Shown: piece after piece, positions 34,594 to 43,731 of the stretch
Numbering within the stretch: the first letter of the stretch is position 1
How the letters are laid out: every line of letters begins with the position of its first letter
Assembly: GCA_023266575.1 (NCBI GenBank)
Contig: JAHFPV010000008.1
Coordinates: 91,523-155,522 of the forward strand
DNA: 64,000 nt
Source: Sphingobium sp.
Lineage (GTDB): Bacteria > Pseudomonadota > Alphaproteobacteria > Sphingomonadales > Sphingomonadaceae
Direction: 5' to 3'
Notes under the pieces: generated by a model
Seen by the model: the letters and a program-made list of their open reading frames with translations, nothing else
Told to the model about the DNA's origin: nothing
The model's database searches: none
Program-made: the position numbers and the translations under genes

Positions 34594-35826
34594 ATGTCCT
34601 TGACCGTCCGCATCCTGATCGCGTTGCTGCTGGGCTTGAGTTGCGGCATTGCGCTGACCGAATGGGGCGGGGCGTGGGAGGGGGATGCCGTCGCGCTGGC
34701 GCAGCCGCTGGGGTCGGCCTGGCTCAATGGTCTCCAGATGCCGCTCATCCCGCTGATCTTCGCGCTGCTGGTGACCGGCATCGCGCAGGCCGCCACGACC
34801 GCGCGGACCAGCGGCATGGCCGGGCGGGCGATCCTGTTGTTTGCCATATTGCTCACCGCGTCGGCCACGGTCGCCGCGCTGGTCGGGCCGCTGATGCTGC
34901 ATCTCTGGCCGGTGCCGCCCGGCGCGGTCGGCGCGCTGACCGGGGCGGAGGGCATATCGGAGGTGCCGGATGTGCGCCCGTCGGCGCAATGGCTGCTGGG
35001 CTTCATCCCGACCAATCCGATCCGGTCGGCGGCTGATGGCCAGGTGGTCGCGGTAGTGCTATTCGCATTGATCTTCGGCTTTGCAGTCACCCGCATTGCC
35101 GACGCCCGCCGCGCGCAGTTGACGGAGATGTTTCAGGCGCTGGCCGATGCGCTGCTGGTGGTCGTCGGCTGGGTGCTATGGCTGGCCCCGATCGGCGTGT
35201 TCGCGCTAGCGCTGGTGGCGGGCGCAAGGTCCGGCCTCGCGACCGCCGGCGCGCTGCTCCATTATATCGGCTTCATCGTGCTGATCTGCCTCATCGTCAC
35301 GCTGCTGGTCTATCCGCTGGCGGTGCTGCTGGGGCGGATCGCGCCGGGCCGTTTCGCCCGCGCTGTCCTGCCCGCGCAAGCCATCGCCTTCTCGACCCAA
35401 AGCTCGATCGCGTCGCTCCCCGCGATGATCCAGGCGAGCGACAGGCCGCTGGCAGTGCGCGAAACCAGCCGCTCGATCGTCCTGCCGCTTGCCATCTCGC
35501 TGTTCCGCATCACCAGCCCGCCCGCCAATCTGGCGGTCGCCCTCTATGTCGCCGCGATGAACGGGGTGGCGCTGGGGCCAACGCAGTTGGTGATGGGCGT
35601 ATTGGTCGCCGCGATCGTCAGCCTAGCAGCGGTCGGCCTGCCCAGCCAGATCACCTTCTTCACCACTACCGGCCCCATTTGCCTCGCCATGGGCGTCCCG
35701 GTCGAGGCACTGCCGCTGCTGCTGGCGGTGGAAACGGTGCCCGATATTTTCCGCACCGTCGGCAATGTGACGGCGGATATGGCAGTGGCGCGGATCGTGG
35801 ATCAGCACGGTGAGGCCAGAGAATAA
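34594..35826 (+). CDS. Dicarboxylate/amino acid:cation symporter (DAACS)
   Basis: 410 aa, polytopic. QMPLIPLIFALLVTGIAQ, AFSTQSSIASLPAMIQ (serine-rich hairpin) and ISLFRITSPPANLAVALYVAA match the SLC1/DAACS family. Such symporters take up C4-dicarboxylates or acidic amino acids with H+ or Na+. The substrate cannot be read. Start at ATG 34594 (MSLTVRILIALLLG) with GGGGGAAGC upstream. Confidence 0.88.
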   Translation: MSLTVRILIALLLGLSCGIALTEWGGAWEGDAVALAQPLGSAWLNGLQMPLIPLIFALLVTGIAQAATTARTSGMAGRAILLFAILLTASATVAALVGPLMLHLWPVPPGAVGALTGAEGISEVPDVRPSAQWLLGFIPTNPIRSAADGQVVAVVLFALIFGFAVTRIADARRAQLTEMFQALADALLVVVGWVLWLAPIGVFALALVAGARSGLATAGALLHYIGFIVLICLIVTLLVYPLAVLLGRIAPGRFARAVLPAQAIAFSTQSSIASLPAMIQASDRPLAVRETSRSIVLPLAISLFRITSPPANLAVALYVAAMNGVALGPTQLVMGVLVAAIVSLAAVGLPSQITFFTTTGPICLAMGVPVEALPLLLAVETVPDIFRTVGNVTADMAVARIVDQHGEARE

Positions 35827-35834
35827 CCACAGCG

Positions 35835-35898
35835 TGCTCCCGCGCAGGCGGGAGCCCAGATCCGACGCCTGAACTGGGTTCCCGCCTGCGCGGGAACA
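35835..35898. repeat. Palindromic repeat pair between symporter and cyclophilin
   Basis: GCTCCCGCGCAGGCGGGAGC and GTTCCCGCCTGCGCGGGAAC flank about 22 bp; each is itself a hairpin and together they pair. It lies between convergent genes and could terminate both. Confidence 0.7.
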
Positions 35899-35900
35899 CC

Positions 35901-35936
35901 GCACCCTGCGTTACGGCACCCTGCGTTACGGCACCC
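35901..35936. repeat. Tandem 15-bp duplication at the cyclophilin stop codon
   Basis: GCACCCTGCGTTACG occurs at 35901-35915 and 35916-35930, followed by a partial third unit. The second copy includes the stop codon of the minus-strand cyclophilin gene, so the extra unit lies just beyond the stop and does not change the protein. Confidence 0.85.
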
Positions 35937-36507
35937 GGCGCGCCGTGAGAATCTTCACCGGGGTTTCGAGCATCTGGCCCTTCATCACCCCTTCCCCTGC
36001 TGTCGCGGATTTGGGCGCGGTCAGGATGGCTTTCACCACATCCAACCCCTCGACCACATGGGCGAACACGGCAAAGCCCTGATTGTCGCCCGCCGCATCC
36101 GTGTGCGCATCCATAGCGGGCATCTTGCCCAGCACGATGAAGAAGTCGGCGGTCGCGCTGCCCGGCGCATAGCGGGCCATCGACAAAGCACCATCATCAT
36201 GGGTGAGACCGGTCTGCATCGTGGGTTCATGCTTGATCGGCGGCAACAGCCGCTTGGGATCATTTTGCGCCCCGCCCTGGACAAAGCCATAGTCCGCCGC
36301 GCCGACGCCGCGATAAAAGCTGGTGCCGTCGAGGCGCTTGCCGTCGACATAAGCGAGGAAATTGGCGGCGGTCACTGGTGCCTTGTCGGCATGGACCGCG
36401 ACGATGATTCGCCCGGCGCTGGTGTCGATCGCAACGCGCGCATCGCCCTGCGCCATGGCAGGGAGAGGCAGAAAGAGGGCGATGAGAAGGAGCAGGGCGC
36501 GAATCAT
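35926..36507 (-). CDS. Periplasmic peptidyl-prolyl cis-trans isomerase, cyclophilin type
   Basis: 193 aa with a Sec signal (MIRALLLLIALFLPLPAMAQ). Cyclophilin features: APVTAANFLAYVDGKRLDGTSFYRGV, FVQGGAQNDP, SMARYAPGSATADFFIVLG and GFAVFAHVVEGLDVVKAI. It should speed proline isomerisation of exported proteins. The catalytic Arg region (FYRGV) is present; the usual W is replaced. Located downstream of dnaA on the same strand. Confidence 0.9.
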   Translation of the reverse strand: MIRALLLLIALFLPLPAMAQGDARVAIDTSAGRIIVAVHADKAPVTAANFLAYVDGKRLDGTSFYRGVGAADYGFVQGGAQNDPKRLLPPIKHEPTMQTGLTHDDGALSMARYAPGSATADFFIVLGKMPAMDAHTDAAGDNQGFAVFAHVVEGLDVVKAILTAPKSATAGEGVMKGQMLETPVKILTARRVP

Positions 36508-36551
36508 GCGCCTAGCCTAGCTGCTCCAATGCCGGACGCCAGAGGGTTTGA

Positions 36552-37952
36552 TCACCCCTCCAGCTGGCGCAGCAGCGCGCGCACGTCGGCGTCGATGTCC
36601 GGGTTGCTCTCGCGCAGCCCCTCGATCGTGCGGACGGCGTGGATGACGGTGCTGTGGTCGCGCCCGCCAAAGATGCGGCCGATTTCGGGCAGGGAACGCG
36701 GTGTCATCTTCTTGGCCAGATACATGGCGACCTGACGCGGGCGGGCGACGGCGCGGGCGCGGCGCTTGGATCGCATTTCCGACGCGTCGATCTTGTAATG
36801 GGCAGCGCACACCTTCTGGATTTCATCGACGGTGATGCGCCGAGCATTGGCGCGCACCGCATCGGCCAGCATCCCCTGCGCAAAGTCGAGGTCGATCGCG
36901 CGGCCGGTCAACTGGCCATAGGCAACCAGCTTGTTGAATGCGCCTTCCAACTCACGGACGTTCGAGCGAATCGAGCGGGCAAGGAAATCGATGACCGCGT
37001 CAGGCACCGGCGGATCGCCCGCAACGGCACGCTTGGCCTCCAAGATGGCGAGGCGCAGGTCGAGATCAGCCGGCAATATGTCGGCGACCAGTCCGCCCGC
37101 AAGGCGCGACAGGATGCGCGCGTCGATCGATTCAAGCCGCTGGGGCGGACGATCGGCGGTCACGACGATGCGCGCGCCCGAATCGATGAGGTCATTGATC
37201 GTGTGGAGAAATTCCTCCTGCGTCGATCCCTTGCCCGCGATGAACTGGATGTCGTCGATCAGCAGCAGCCGGGCGGCGCGCAGCCGCGCCTTGAACGCCA
37301 TCGTCTCATTCGCCCGCATCGCATTCACAAATTCCATCATGAAGCGTTCGGCCGACATGTAGAGAACCGGCGCTGCGGGCGAATGGTCCGAAAAGGCGCG
37401 GGCAATGGCATGGAGCAGATGCGTCTTGCCCTGGCCCGTGCCGCCATGGATGAACAGCGGGCTGAACCGGGGTTCCGCTTCCCCCGCCATCGCCAGCGCT
37501 GCCGAGCAGGCGAGCCGGTTGCTGTCACCGGTGACAAAATCCGCAAAGCCATGGCGCGGCTGGAAATTGGAGGCGACCGGTTTTGGCGCAGGCGCGGCGA
37601 CTGGTTCGACAGGGACGACTTCGAGCAGGCGTGGTCCGGTCGCATCGGCCGCGCGATGCAGACGCACTTCGCGCACGCCGACATTGGCCGCGCGCCATGC
37701 CATGCGCAGCCGGTCGCCAAATTGGCCGGACACGAAATTGGCGCTGAAATCGGTGGCGACGAGCAGGTCAAGCGTCTGCGATTCGGGGCAATAGTCGCCC
37801 AGCCGAACGGGCTTCAACCACTGGTCGAACATGCGCGCGCCAATGTCGCGGCGCAGCCCGGCGCGGATAGCGGCCCAAGCGGCCTCAAGGCTGGAATCAG
37901 CCTGGCTCCCCTCTCCGTCCTGCCAAGCTGTCACTAACGCATGATCCTTCAT
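36552..37952 (-). CDS. dnaA: Chromosomal replication initiator DnaA
   Basis: 466 aa. N-terminal helicase-loading domain I, a short linker, AAA+ domain with Walker A GGTGQGKTH and Walker B RLLLIDDIQF, and a C-terminal DNA-binding domain with the DnaA signature GRDHSTVIHAVRTIE. It opens oriC and regulates initiation. Start at ATG 37952 (MKDHALVTAW); the frame runs 20 codons further upstream without similarity. No cluster of DnaA boxes is seen nearby, so this is probably not the origin. Confidence 0.96.
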   Translation of the reverse strand: MKDHALVTAWQDGEGSQADSSLEAAWAAIRAGLRRDIGARMFDQWLKPVRLGDYCPESQTLDLLVATDFSANFVSGQFGDRLRMAWRAANVGVREVRLHRAADATGPRLLEVVPVEPVAAPAPKPVASNFQPRHGFADFVTGDSNRLACSAALAMAGEAEPRFSPLFIHGGTGQGKTHLLHAIARAFSDHSPAAPVLYMSAERFMMEFVNAMRANETMAFKARLRAARLLLIDDIQFIAGKGSTQEEFLHTINDLIDSGARIVVTADRPPQRLESIDARILSRLAGGLVADILPADLDLRLAILEAKRAVAGDPPVPDAVIDFLARSIRSNVRELEGAFNKLVAYGQLTGRAIDLDFAQGMLADAVRANARRITVDEIQKVCAAHYKIDASEMRSKRRARAVARPRQVAMYLAKKMTPRSLPEIGRIFGGRDHSTVIHAVRTIEGLRESNPDIDADVRALLRQLEG

Positions 37953-38321
37953 AGACTTCGCCGACCCTACCCGCTGCCCCCCGGTTATGGGCAGGAAAAA
38001 TACGCACGACACCCGATCGGAAAAGCCCCCGCTTTACCGAGTATGATGCGTCAACCAGTCACATGACGACCGCCCAAAGGTGATTCGATGGCGGCCGGAT
38101 TTCAAAAATAGACAGGGGTGCAGGGTTGGATCAAGGGCGGGGGCATTCAAAAAAATGAAATAAAGCCGTTGACTCGGCAAACCCACGGAAAATGAAGGAC
38201 AATGAAATTATCATTGTTTTTCAGTGTCTTGCTTATGCGCGGCTATGCTGCATCGCATCGAATCGCGGGAAATGCGCGTGTCTGCAATATGACTGGCCTG
38301 TGACCGACGCTGACGGAACGA
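37953..38321. other. dnaA-rpsT intergenic region with regulatory elements
   Basis: No gene seen. A minus-strand promoter for dnaA is possible: TTGATC (38129-38134) and CTATTT (38106-38111), 17-bp spacer. A perfect inverted repeat CAATGA-AATTA-TCATTG lies at 38200-38216, followed by TTTTTC on the plus strand. The stretch is AT-rich around 38145-38220. No TTATCCACA-type boxes were found. Confidence 0.4.
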
Positions 38322-38356
38322 CAAAAAGCCCGCCCCAACGATGGGGGCGGGCCTTG
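38322..38356 (-). terminator. Intrinsic terminator of rpsT
   Basis: Read on the minus strand: a GC stem (GGCCCGCCCC / GGGGCGGGC) with loop ATCGTT followed by TTTTTGTC, 27 bp after the rpsT stop. Confidence 0.9.
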
Positions 38357-38383
38357 TCTGTGCAGATACTGACCCGGAAGGGT

Positions 38384-38647
38384 TCAGGCGAGTGCGCTGA
38401 CAGCCTTGGTCAGGCGGCCGAACTTGCGCGCAGCCGTATTCTTGTGCAGCACGCCACGGGCGACACCGCGCGCCAGCTCGGGCTGCACGGTCTGCAGCGC
38501 GGTAGCGGCGGCTTCCTTGTCACCGGTGGCAAGCGCGGCTTCCACCTTCTTCACCAGGGTGCGGATCCGGCTGATGCGGGCGCCATTGATGGCAGCGCGA
38601 CGTTCGTTGCGGCGGATGCGCTTCTTGGCTTGCGGCGTATTGGCCAT
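38384..38647 (-). CDS. rpsT: 30S ribosomal protein S20
   Basis: 87 aa, very basic: [35 protein letters not shown] and a C-terminal [23 protein letters not shown]. It binds 16S rRNA early in 30S assembly. Located between dnaA and mutM, the usual alphaproteobacterial arrangement. Confidence 0.96.
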   Translation of the reverse strand: MANTPQAKKRIRRNERRAAINGARISRIRTLVKKVEAALATGDKEAAATALQTVQPELARGVARGVLHKNTAARKFGRLTKAVSALA

Positions 38648-38765
38648 TTAGAGTCCTCGGTTCTCGTCAATATATGAAAAGAGACCAGTCGGACTCGCCA
38701 ACCCGCCTCGTGAAGGTGCGCGCCTTACAGCGGTTCATTCCGGTCGTCAACCGGTGGGCAGTATC

Positions 38766-39578
38766 CTACTTCTGGCATTTCGGGCAGAAAAAGGTCGATC
38801 GACCGCCATCCACCCGGCGTTGCACCGTGCCGCCGCACGGGCATATCTCGCCTTCGCGGCCATAGACACGCCATTGTTTGGAAAAATAGCCCAGTTCGCC
38901 GTCCGGCCGCGCATAATCGCGCAGCGTCGATCCCCCCGCAATGATGGCGGCGGCCAGCACTTCGCGAATCGCATCGACCAGCAGGGTCAGGCGCGGGCGG
39001 CTGATCTTCCCCGCCGCGCGGGTCGGCGCGATGCCCGCCATGTTGAGCGCCTCGCACACATAGATATTGCCCAGCCCAGCGACGATTCGCTGGTCGAGCA
39101 GCGCCGCCTTGATCGACGTCGCCTTGCCCGCCAACGCGCGCGCCAACACCGTCGCGTCGAAATCCGGTCCCAGCGGCTCCGGTCCCATCCGGGTGAAGGG
39201 GCTATAGGCTTCCCACGCATCGCTGCGCACCAGATCGACCGAGCCAAAGCGGCGCGGATCGTTGAGCGCCAGCCGCCGCCCGGCACCGGTTTCCAGAATC
39301 AGATGGTCATGGGGGCCGATTGCGGTCGGGTCCACTCGCCAGCGCCCCGACATGCCGAGGTGAAATATCATCATGTCGCCCCGATCGGTGGCGATCAGCC
39401 CATATTTGGCGCGCCGGGTCAGCGCCGTCACGGTCGCCCCGGTCAGCCGCTGGCGCAGGTCCACCGGGATCGGAAAGCGCAGGTCCGCGCGGCGCGGTTC
39501 GACACGGGCAAGCACCGCGCCCTCCAGCACGGATCGCAGCCCCGCCACGGTGGTTTCGACTTCGGGAAGTTCTGGCAT
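38766..39578 (-). CDS. mutM: Formamidopyrimidine-DNA glycosylase
   Basis: 270 aa starting MPELPEVET, where Pro2 is the catalytic nucleophile after Met removal. H2TH region (LGNIYVCEALNMAGI) and a C-terminal zinc finger (CPCGG...FFCPKCQ) are intact. It removes 8-oxoguanine and FaPy from DNA. Start at ATG 39578, because three extra codons upstream would mask Pro2. Divergent from ubiE. Confidence 0.96.
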   Translation of the reverse strand: MPELPEVETTVAGLRSVLEGAVLARVEPRRADLRFPIPVDLRQRLTGATVTALTRRAKYGLIATDRGDMMIFHLGMSGRWRVDPTAIGPHDHLILETGAGRRLALNDPRRFGSVDLVRSDAWEAYSPFTRMGPEPLGPDFDATVLARALAGKATSIKAALLDQRIVAGLGNIYVCEALNMAGIAPTRAAGKISRPRLTLLVDAIREVLAAAIIAGGSTLRDYARPDGELGYFSKQWRVYGREGEICPCGGTVQRRVDGGRSTFFCPKCQK

Positions 39579-39660
39579 AAGGACCATCTAGGCAAAGCCG
39601 TTGCCAATTCCCAGCTTCTTGGCTGGAACGACGCGCAATCTCTGTCTAGAGGATCATCCC

Positions 39661-40392
39661 ATGAGCGAAACAGCATCCTTTGGCTATCGGGACGTCGATG
39701 CCGCCGAAAAACAGGGCATGGTCCGTGAGGTCTTTTCCAACGTCGCGGCCAAATATGACCTGATGAACGACGCCATGTCGATGGGCGCGCACCGGCTATG
39801 GAAGGACCAGTTCGTTGCCCGCGTAAAATCGCGGCCCGGCGAGGCGATCCTGGACATGGCGGGCGGCACCGGCGACATCGCTTTCCGGATGCACAAACAT
39901 GGTGCCCATGTGACCGTGTCGGACATCAACCCGCAAATGCTGGGCGTGGGCATGGAGCGGGCGAAGAAGAAGGGGCTGGAAGGCCTGCTCTGGTCCGAAC
40001 AAAATGCCGAAGAGCTGACCTTTTCCGACCGCAGCTTCGACGCCTATACGATCGCCTTTGGCATCCGCAACGTCACCCATATCGACAAGGCATTGGCGGA
40101 AGCGCACCGGGTGCTGAAATTTGGTGGGCGCTTCTTCTGCCTGGAGTTTTCGACCACGGCTTGGCCGGGCTTTTCGGACGTTTATGACGTCTATTCGCAT
40201 AAGCTGGTCCCGCAACTGGGCAAGCTGTTCGCCAATGATGCCGACAGCTACCGCTATCTGATCGAATCGATCCGCCGCTTCCCGCCCATGCCCCAGTTCG
40301 AGGGGATGATCCGCGACGCCGGATTCGTGAATACAAAGGTCGAGCCGATATTGGGCGGGCTGGTGGCGATCCATTCGGGCTGGAAGATTTGA
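39661..40392 (+). CDS. ubiE: Ubiquinone/menaquinone biosynthesis C-methyltransferase
   Basis: 243 aa SAM-dependent methyltransferase. VREVFSNVAAKYDLMNDAMSMGAHRLWK and ILDMAGGTGDIAF are the UbiE signatures, and FGIRNVTHIDKALAEAHRVLK is also typical. It C-methylates the demethoxyubiquinol precursor. First gene of a ubiE-ubiB-coaBC-dut run with very short gaps. Confidence 0.95.
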   Translation: MSETASFGYRDVDAAEKQGMVREVFSNVAAKYDLMNDAMSMGAHRLWKDQFVARVKSRPGEAILDMAGGTGDIAFRMHKHGAHVTVSDINPQMLGVGMERAKKKGLEGLLWSEQNAEELTFSDRSFDAYTIAFGIRNVTHIDKALAEAHRVLKFGGRFFCLEFSTTAWPGFSDVYDVYSHKLVPQLGKLFANDADSYRYLIESIRRFPPMPQFEGMIRDAGFVNTKVEPILGGLVAIHSGWKI

Positions 40393-40399
40393 TTCCCGC

Positions 40400-41941
40400 A
40401 TGACCGCCCACATCACCCATATCTGGCGGCTCCTCAAATGGGGTCGCACGCTGGCGCGCCATGGCGCTTTGCGCGGGATCGAGCGTGATCCGATGACGCC
40501 TGCGCCAGTGCGGCGGCTGGTGCGGCTGGCGCGGTTCGGCGCGCGGGTTCCCAAGCAGCCCCGCTATGCCGATGCCTTCCAGTCGATCGGCCCGGCCGCG
40601 ATCAAGCTGGGGCAAACGCTGGCGACCCGGCCCGATCTGGTGGGCGACGCCGCTGCGCTCGACCTGCTGCGCTTGCAGGATGCCTTGCCGCCTGTCCCCT
40701 TCGCTACGATCCGGGGGGAGATAGAGGCGAGCTTCGGCAAGCCGCTGGAGCAGATTTACGCCCGTTTCGACGAAGTGCCGGTCGGCGCGGCCTCGATCGC
40801 GCAGGTCCATCGTGCGCTCACCACCGACGGACGCGACGTCGCGGTCAAGGTGATCCGCCCCGGCGTCACCGAACAGTTCAACCGCGATATCCAGACCTAT
40901 GAATGGGCGGCCGCCCATGTCGAGCAACTGGGTGGCGAAATCGCCCGGCTGCGTCCGCGCATGGTCATCGCCAATATGAAACGCTGGACCGCGCGCGAGC
41001 TGGATTTGCGGCGCGAGGCGGCGTCCGCGTCCGAACTGGCCGAAGCGATGGTCGCGGAACCGGGCTATCGCGTCCCCGCGATCGACTGGGACCGCACGAC
41101 CGGCAAGGTCATGACGATGGCCTGGATCGACGGCATCAAGATTAGCGACCGGGACGCGCTGATCGCGGCGGGGCATGACCTGCCCGCCATCGCCGCGCGG
41201 CTCGTCAACGCCTTCCTGCGTCAGGCGATCGCCGAGGGCTTCTTCCACGCCGACATGCATCAGGGCAATTTGTTCGTCTGCCCCGACGGTGACATCGTCG
41301 CGATCGATTTCGGCATCATGGGGCGGATCGACCGGCGCGCGCGCATGTGGCTGGCGGAGATTCTCTACGGCCTGATTACCGGCAACTATAAGCGCGTGGC
41401 CGAGATTCACTTCGAGGCGCAATATGTGCCCGCCCATCATAATGTCGCCGAATTCGCGACCGCCCTGCGTGCGGTGGGCGAACCGATGCGCGGCAAGCCG
41501 GTGCGCGAATTGTCGGTCGGCGGGATGCTGGACGGCCTGTTCGCCATCACCCGCGATTTCGACATGCAGACCCAGCCGCATCTGCTGCTGCTGCAAAAGA
41601 CGATGGTGATGGTGGAGGGGGTAGCAACCTCGCTCGACCCCGACATCAACCTGTGGGAAACCAGCGGCCCCTATGTGAAGGGCTGGCTGCGCGACGAACT
41701 CGGCCCGGAAGCCAAGGCCGCCGACACGCTGATCGAAAATTGGCGGACGTTGCAGCGACTGCCAGCATTGGTCCGCCGGATCGAGGACGCCTTCCCGGAA
41801 AAAGGCGGCGCACCACCCCCTCCACCGCTGAGCGAGGTAAAGCTGATCCGCGTTGGTGGCGGCTGGCGCTACGCGCTGGTGGCGGCGTTGGCGGCGGCGG
41901 CTGGCGTTGGGGCGACATTGCTATTATCTTCATCGTTATGA
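40400..41941 (+). CDS. ubiB: Ubiquinone biosynthesis protein UbiB (ABC1/ADCK family)
   Basis: 513 aa atypical kinase. KLGQTLATRPDLVG is the KxGQ motif; ASIAQVHRA, ADMHQGNLFV and VAIDFGIMG are the nucleotide-binding and catalytic segments. The C-terminus has membrane-spanning sequence (ALVAALAAAAGVGATLLL). Needed for ubiquinone synthesis, probably as an ATPase extracting lipid precursors. Starts 7 bp after ubiE; its stop overlaps the next small ORF as ATGA. Confidence 0.93.
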   Translation: MTAHITHIWRLLKWGRTLARHGALRGIERDPMTPAPVRRLVRLARFGARVPKQPRYADAFQSIGPAAIKLGQTLATRPDLVGDAAALDLLRLQDALPPVPFATIRGEIEASFGKPLEQIYARFDEVPVGAASIAQVHRALTTDGRDVAVKVIRPGVTEQFNRDIQTYEWAAAHVEQLGGEIARLRPRMVIANMKRWTARELDLRREAASASELAEAMVAEPGYRVPAIDWDRTTGKVMTMAWIDGIKISDRDALIAAGHDLPAIAARLVNAFLRQAIAEGFFHADMHQGNLFVCPDGDIVAIDFGIMGRIDRRARMWLAEILYGLITGNYKRVAEIHFEAQYVPAHHNVAEFATALRAVGEPMRGKPVRELSVGGMLDGLFAITRDFDMQTQPHLLLLQKTMVMVEGVATSLDPDINLWETSGPYVKGWLRDELGPEAKAADTLIENWRTLQRLPALVRRIEDAFPEKGGAPPPPPLSEVKLIRVGGGWRYALVAALAAAAGVGATLLLSSSL

Positions 41942-42021
41942 CCCGCGAAGAAGCCATTGCCCGGATCAAGATGCGGTCGGCGGCCCTCTGTCTCTTGAAA
42001 CGGACGCGGATTGCCCAATGA
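41938..42021 (+). CDS. 27-codon ORF linking ubiB and coaBC
   Basis: MTREEAIARIKMRSAALCLL and seven more residues. It starts in the ubiB stop (ATGA at 41938) and ends in the coaBC start (ATGA at 42018), so ribosomes could pass through all three genes. The peptide is basic with an amphipathic helix-like start. It may be a real small protein or only a coupling device; no homolog is recognised. Confidence 0.5.
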   Translation: MTREEAIARIKMRSAALCLLKRTRIAQ

Positions 42022-43295
42022 CCCCCCGCATCCTCCTCATCATTTCCGGCGGTATCGCGGCGTATAAGGCGCTCGAACTCGTCCGACTGCTGCGCAAGCG
42101 CGGTATGACCGTGCGGGCGGTGTTGACGCGATCAGCGCAGCAATTCGTGACGCCGCTCTCGTTGGGGGTGCTGACCGAAAATCCCGTCTTTACCGACCTG
42201 TTCAACCTGAAGGACGAGCAGGAAATCGGCCATATCCAATTGAGCCGTCAGGCCGACCTGGTCGTGGTTGCGCCCGCGACGGCCAATATCCTCGCCAAGA
42301 TGGCGAACGGCATAGCCGATGATCTGGCCACCACCCTGCTGCTGGCAACCGACAAGCCAGTGCTGGCGGTGCCCGCGATGAACGTGCGGATGTGGCACCA
42401 CCGCGCGACCCAGCGCAATCTGGAGCGGCTCCACGCCGATGGCGTCCACATCATGACGCCCGACGATGGCGAGATGGCGTGCGGCGAATATGGCACCGGG
42501 CGACTGCCGGACCCTGAGCGGATCGCTGCGGAGGTGGAGCGGTTGCTCGCCTTGCCCAAGCAGGACGATCCGCTGGCGGGGCAGCCGGATTTTGCGGAGG
42601 GTGCGCAGCGTTCCTCGACTTCGCTCGAAACGAATGCAGCTAGTTTGACCGGGCGGCATATCCTCATTACCGCCGGCCCCACACACGAACCGATCGACCC
42701 GGTGCGCTACATCGCCAATCGATCGTCGGGCAAGCAGGGTTTCGCCATCGCCGCCGCCGCCGCGCGGGCGGGTGCGCGGGTAACTTTGGTGGCCGGGCCG
42801 GTGCATCTGCCAACCCCCGACGGCGTCACCCGCATCGATGTGCAAACCGCCCGCGAGATGCTGGGCGCGGTCGAAAACGCGCTCCCTGCCGACGCCGCGA
42901 TCATGGTCGCCGCCGTCGCCGACTGGCGCACCGCTGACGCCGCCGGCCAGAAGCTGAAAAAGGACGGTTCAGGCCAGCCCGCCCCGCTCACGCTCGTCGA
43001 AAACCCGGATATTCTTGCAACGCTGGGCCATCACGCGCAGCGCCCCGCCCTGCTCATCGGCTTTGCCGCCGAGACCCAGAATATCGCCGGTCATGCGCAG
43101 GCCAAGCTGGCGCGCAAGGGGGCGGACTGGATCGTCGCCAATGACGTGTCGGGCGACGTGATGGGGGGCGACGCCAACGCCGTGCAGATCGTTACCGCAT
43201 CCGGCATCGAAACCTGGCCTGTCCTGCCCAAGGGCCAGGTCGCTGACAAACTTATCGCAAAGGTCGCCGATGCCCTCTCCCCTCGCCCCCATTGA
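42018..43295 (+). CDS. coaBC: Bifunctional phosphopantothenoylcysteine decarboxylase / synthase
   Basis: 425 aa. The N-terminal CoaC flavoprotein has [38 protein letters not shown] and [17 protein letters not shown]. The C-terminal CoaB has [25 protein letters not shown]. It adds cysteine to phosphopantothenate using CTP and decarboxylates the product, two steps of CoA synthesis. The linker between the domains (about residues 193-211, [15 protein letters not shown]) is encoded by an intergenic repeat unit. Overlaps dut by 26 bp. Confidence 0.95.
   Translation: MTPRILLIISGGIAAYKALELVRLLRKRGMTVRAVLTRSAQQFVTPLSLGVLTENPVFTDLFNLKDEQEIGHIQLSRQADLVVVAPATANILAKMANGIADDLATTLLLATDKPVLAVPAMNVRMWHHRATQRNLERLHADGVHIMTPDDGEMACGEYGTGRLPDPERIAAEVERLLALPKQDDPLAGQPDFAEGAQRSSTSLETNAASLTGRHILITAGPTHEPIDPVRYIANRSSGKQGFAIAAAAARAGARVTLVAGPVHLPTPDGVTRIDVQTAREMLGAVENALPADAAIMVAAVADWRTADAAGQKLKKDGSGQPAPLTLVENPDILATLGHHAQRPALLIGFAAETQNIAGHAQAKLARKGADWIVANDVSGDVMGGDANAVQIVTASGIETWPVLPKGQVADKLIAKVADALSPRPH
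42614..42634. repeat. Palindromic repeat unit embedded in coaBC
   Basis: 21 bases identical in reverse complement to 22988-23008 and closely matching 61748-61768. It is read in frame as part of the CoaC-CoaB linker (SSTSLETN). The surrounding coaBC sequence does not belong to the repeat family. Confidence 0.75.
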
Positions 43296-43725
43296 TATCC
43301 AATTGAAGCGCCTGCCCCATGGCGCAGGCCTGCCCGTCCCCGCCTATGCCACCGCCCATGCGGCGGGCATGGACGTCGTCGCGGCAGAGGAATTGGTGCT
43401 GCCACCGGGCGGGCGTCATGCCGTCGCCACCGGCTTTGCGATGGCGATCCCCGAAGGCTATGAGGTTCAGGTCCGCCCCCGCTCCGGCCTTGCGCTCAAG
43501 CATGGTATCAGCCTGCCCAATACGCCTGGCACGATCGACGCCGATTATCGCGGCGAGTTGAAGATCATCCTCGTCAACCTGGGCGATGCCCCCTTCCCGA
43601 TCCAGCGCGGCGACCGCATCGCCCAGCTGGTCGTCGCGCCGGTGCAGCTTGCCAGCTTCACAGAGGTCGATATGCTGGACGATACCGCGCGGGGACAGGG
43701 CGGCTTTGGTTCGACAGGAGTGTGA
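43270..43725 (+). CDS. dut: dUTP diphosphatase
   Basis: 151 aa trimeric dUTPase. Conserved motifs: [12 protein letters not shown] (1), [12 protein letters not shown] (2), [14 protein letters not shown] (3), [12 protein letters not shown] (4) and [10 protein letters not shown] (5). It hydrolyses dUTP to dUMP and keeps uracil out of DNA. Its start lies inside the coaBC 3' end (26-bp overlap), a frequent arrangement. Confidence 0.96.
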   Translation: MPSPLAPIDIQLKRLPHGAGLPVPAYATAHAAGMDVVAAEELVLPPGGRHAVATGFAMAIPEGYEVQVRPRSGLALKHGISLPNTPGTIDADYRGELKIILVNLGDAPFPIQRGDRIAQLVVAPVQLASFTEVDMLDDTARGQGGFGSTGV

Positions 43726-43731
43726 TACGCG

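Noticed and set aside
37953-38383. Chromosome origin next to dnaA
   Set aside because: No cluster of TTATCCACA-like DnaA boxes; only AT-rich sequence and one short inverted repeat.
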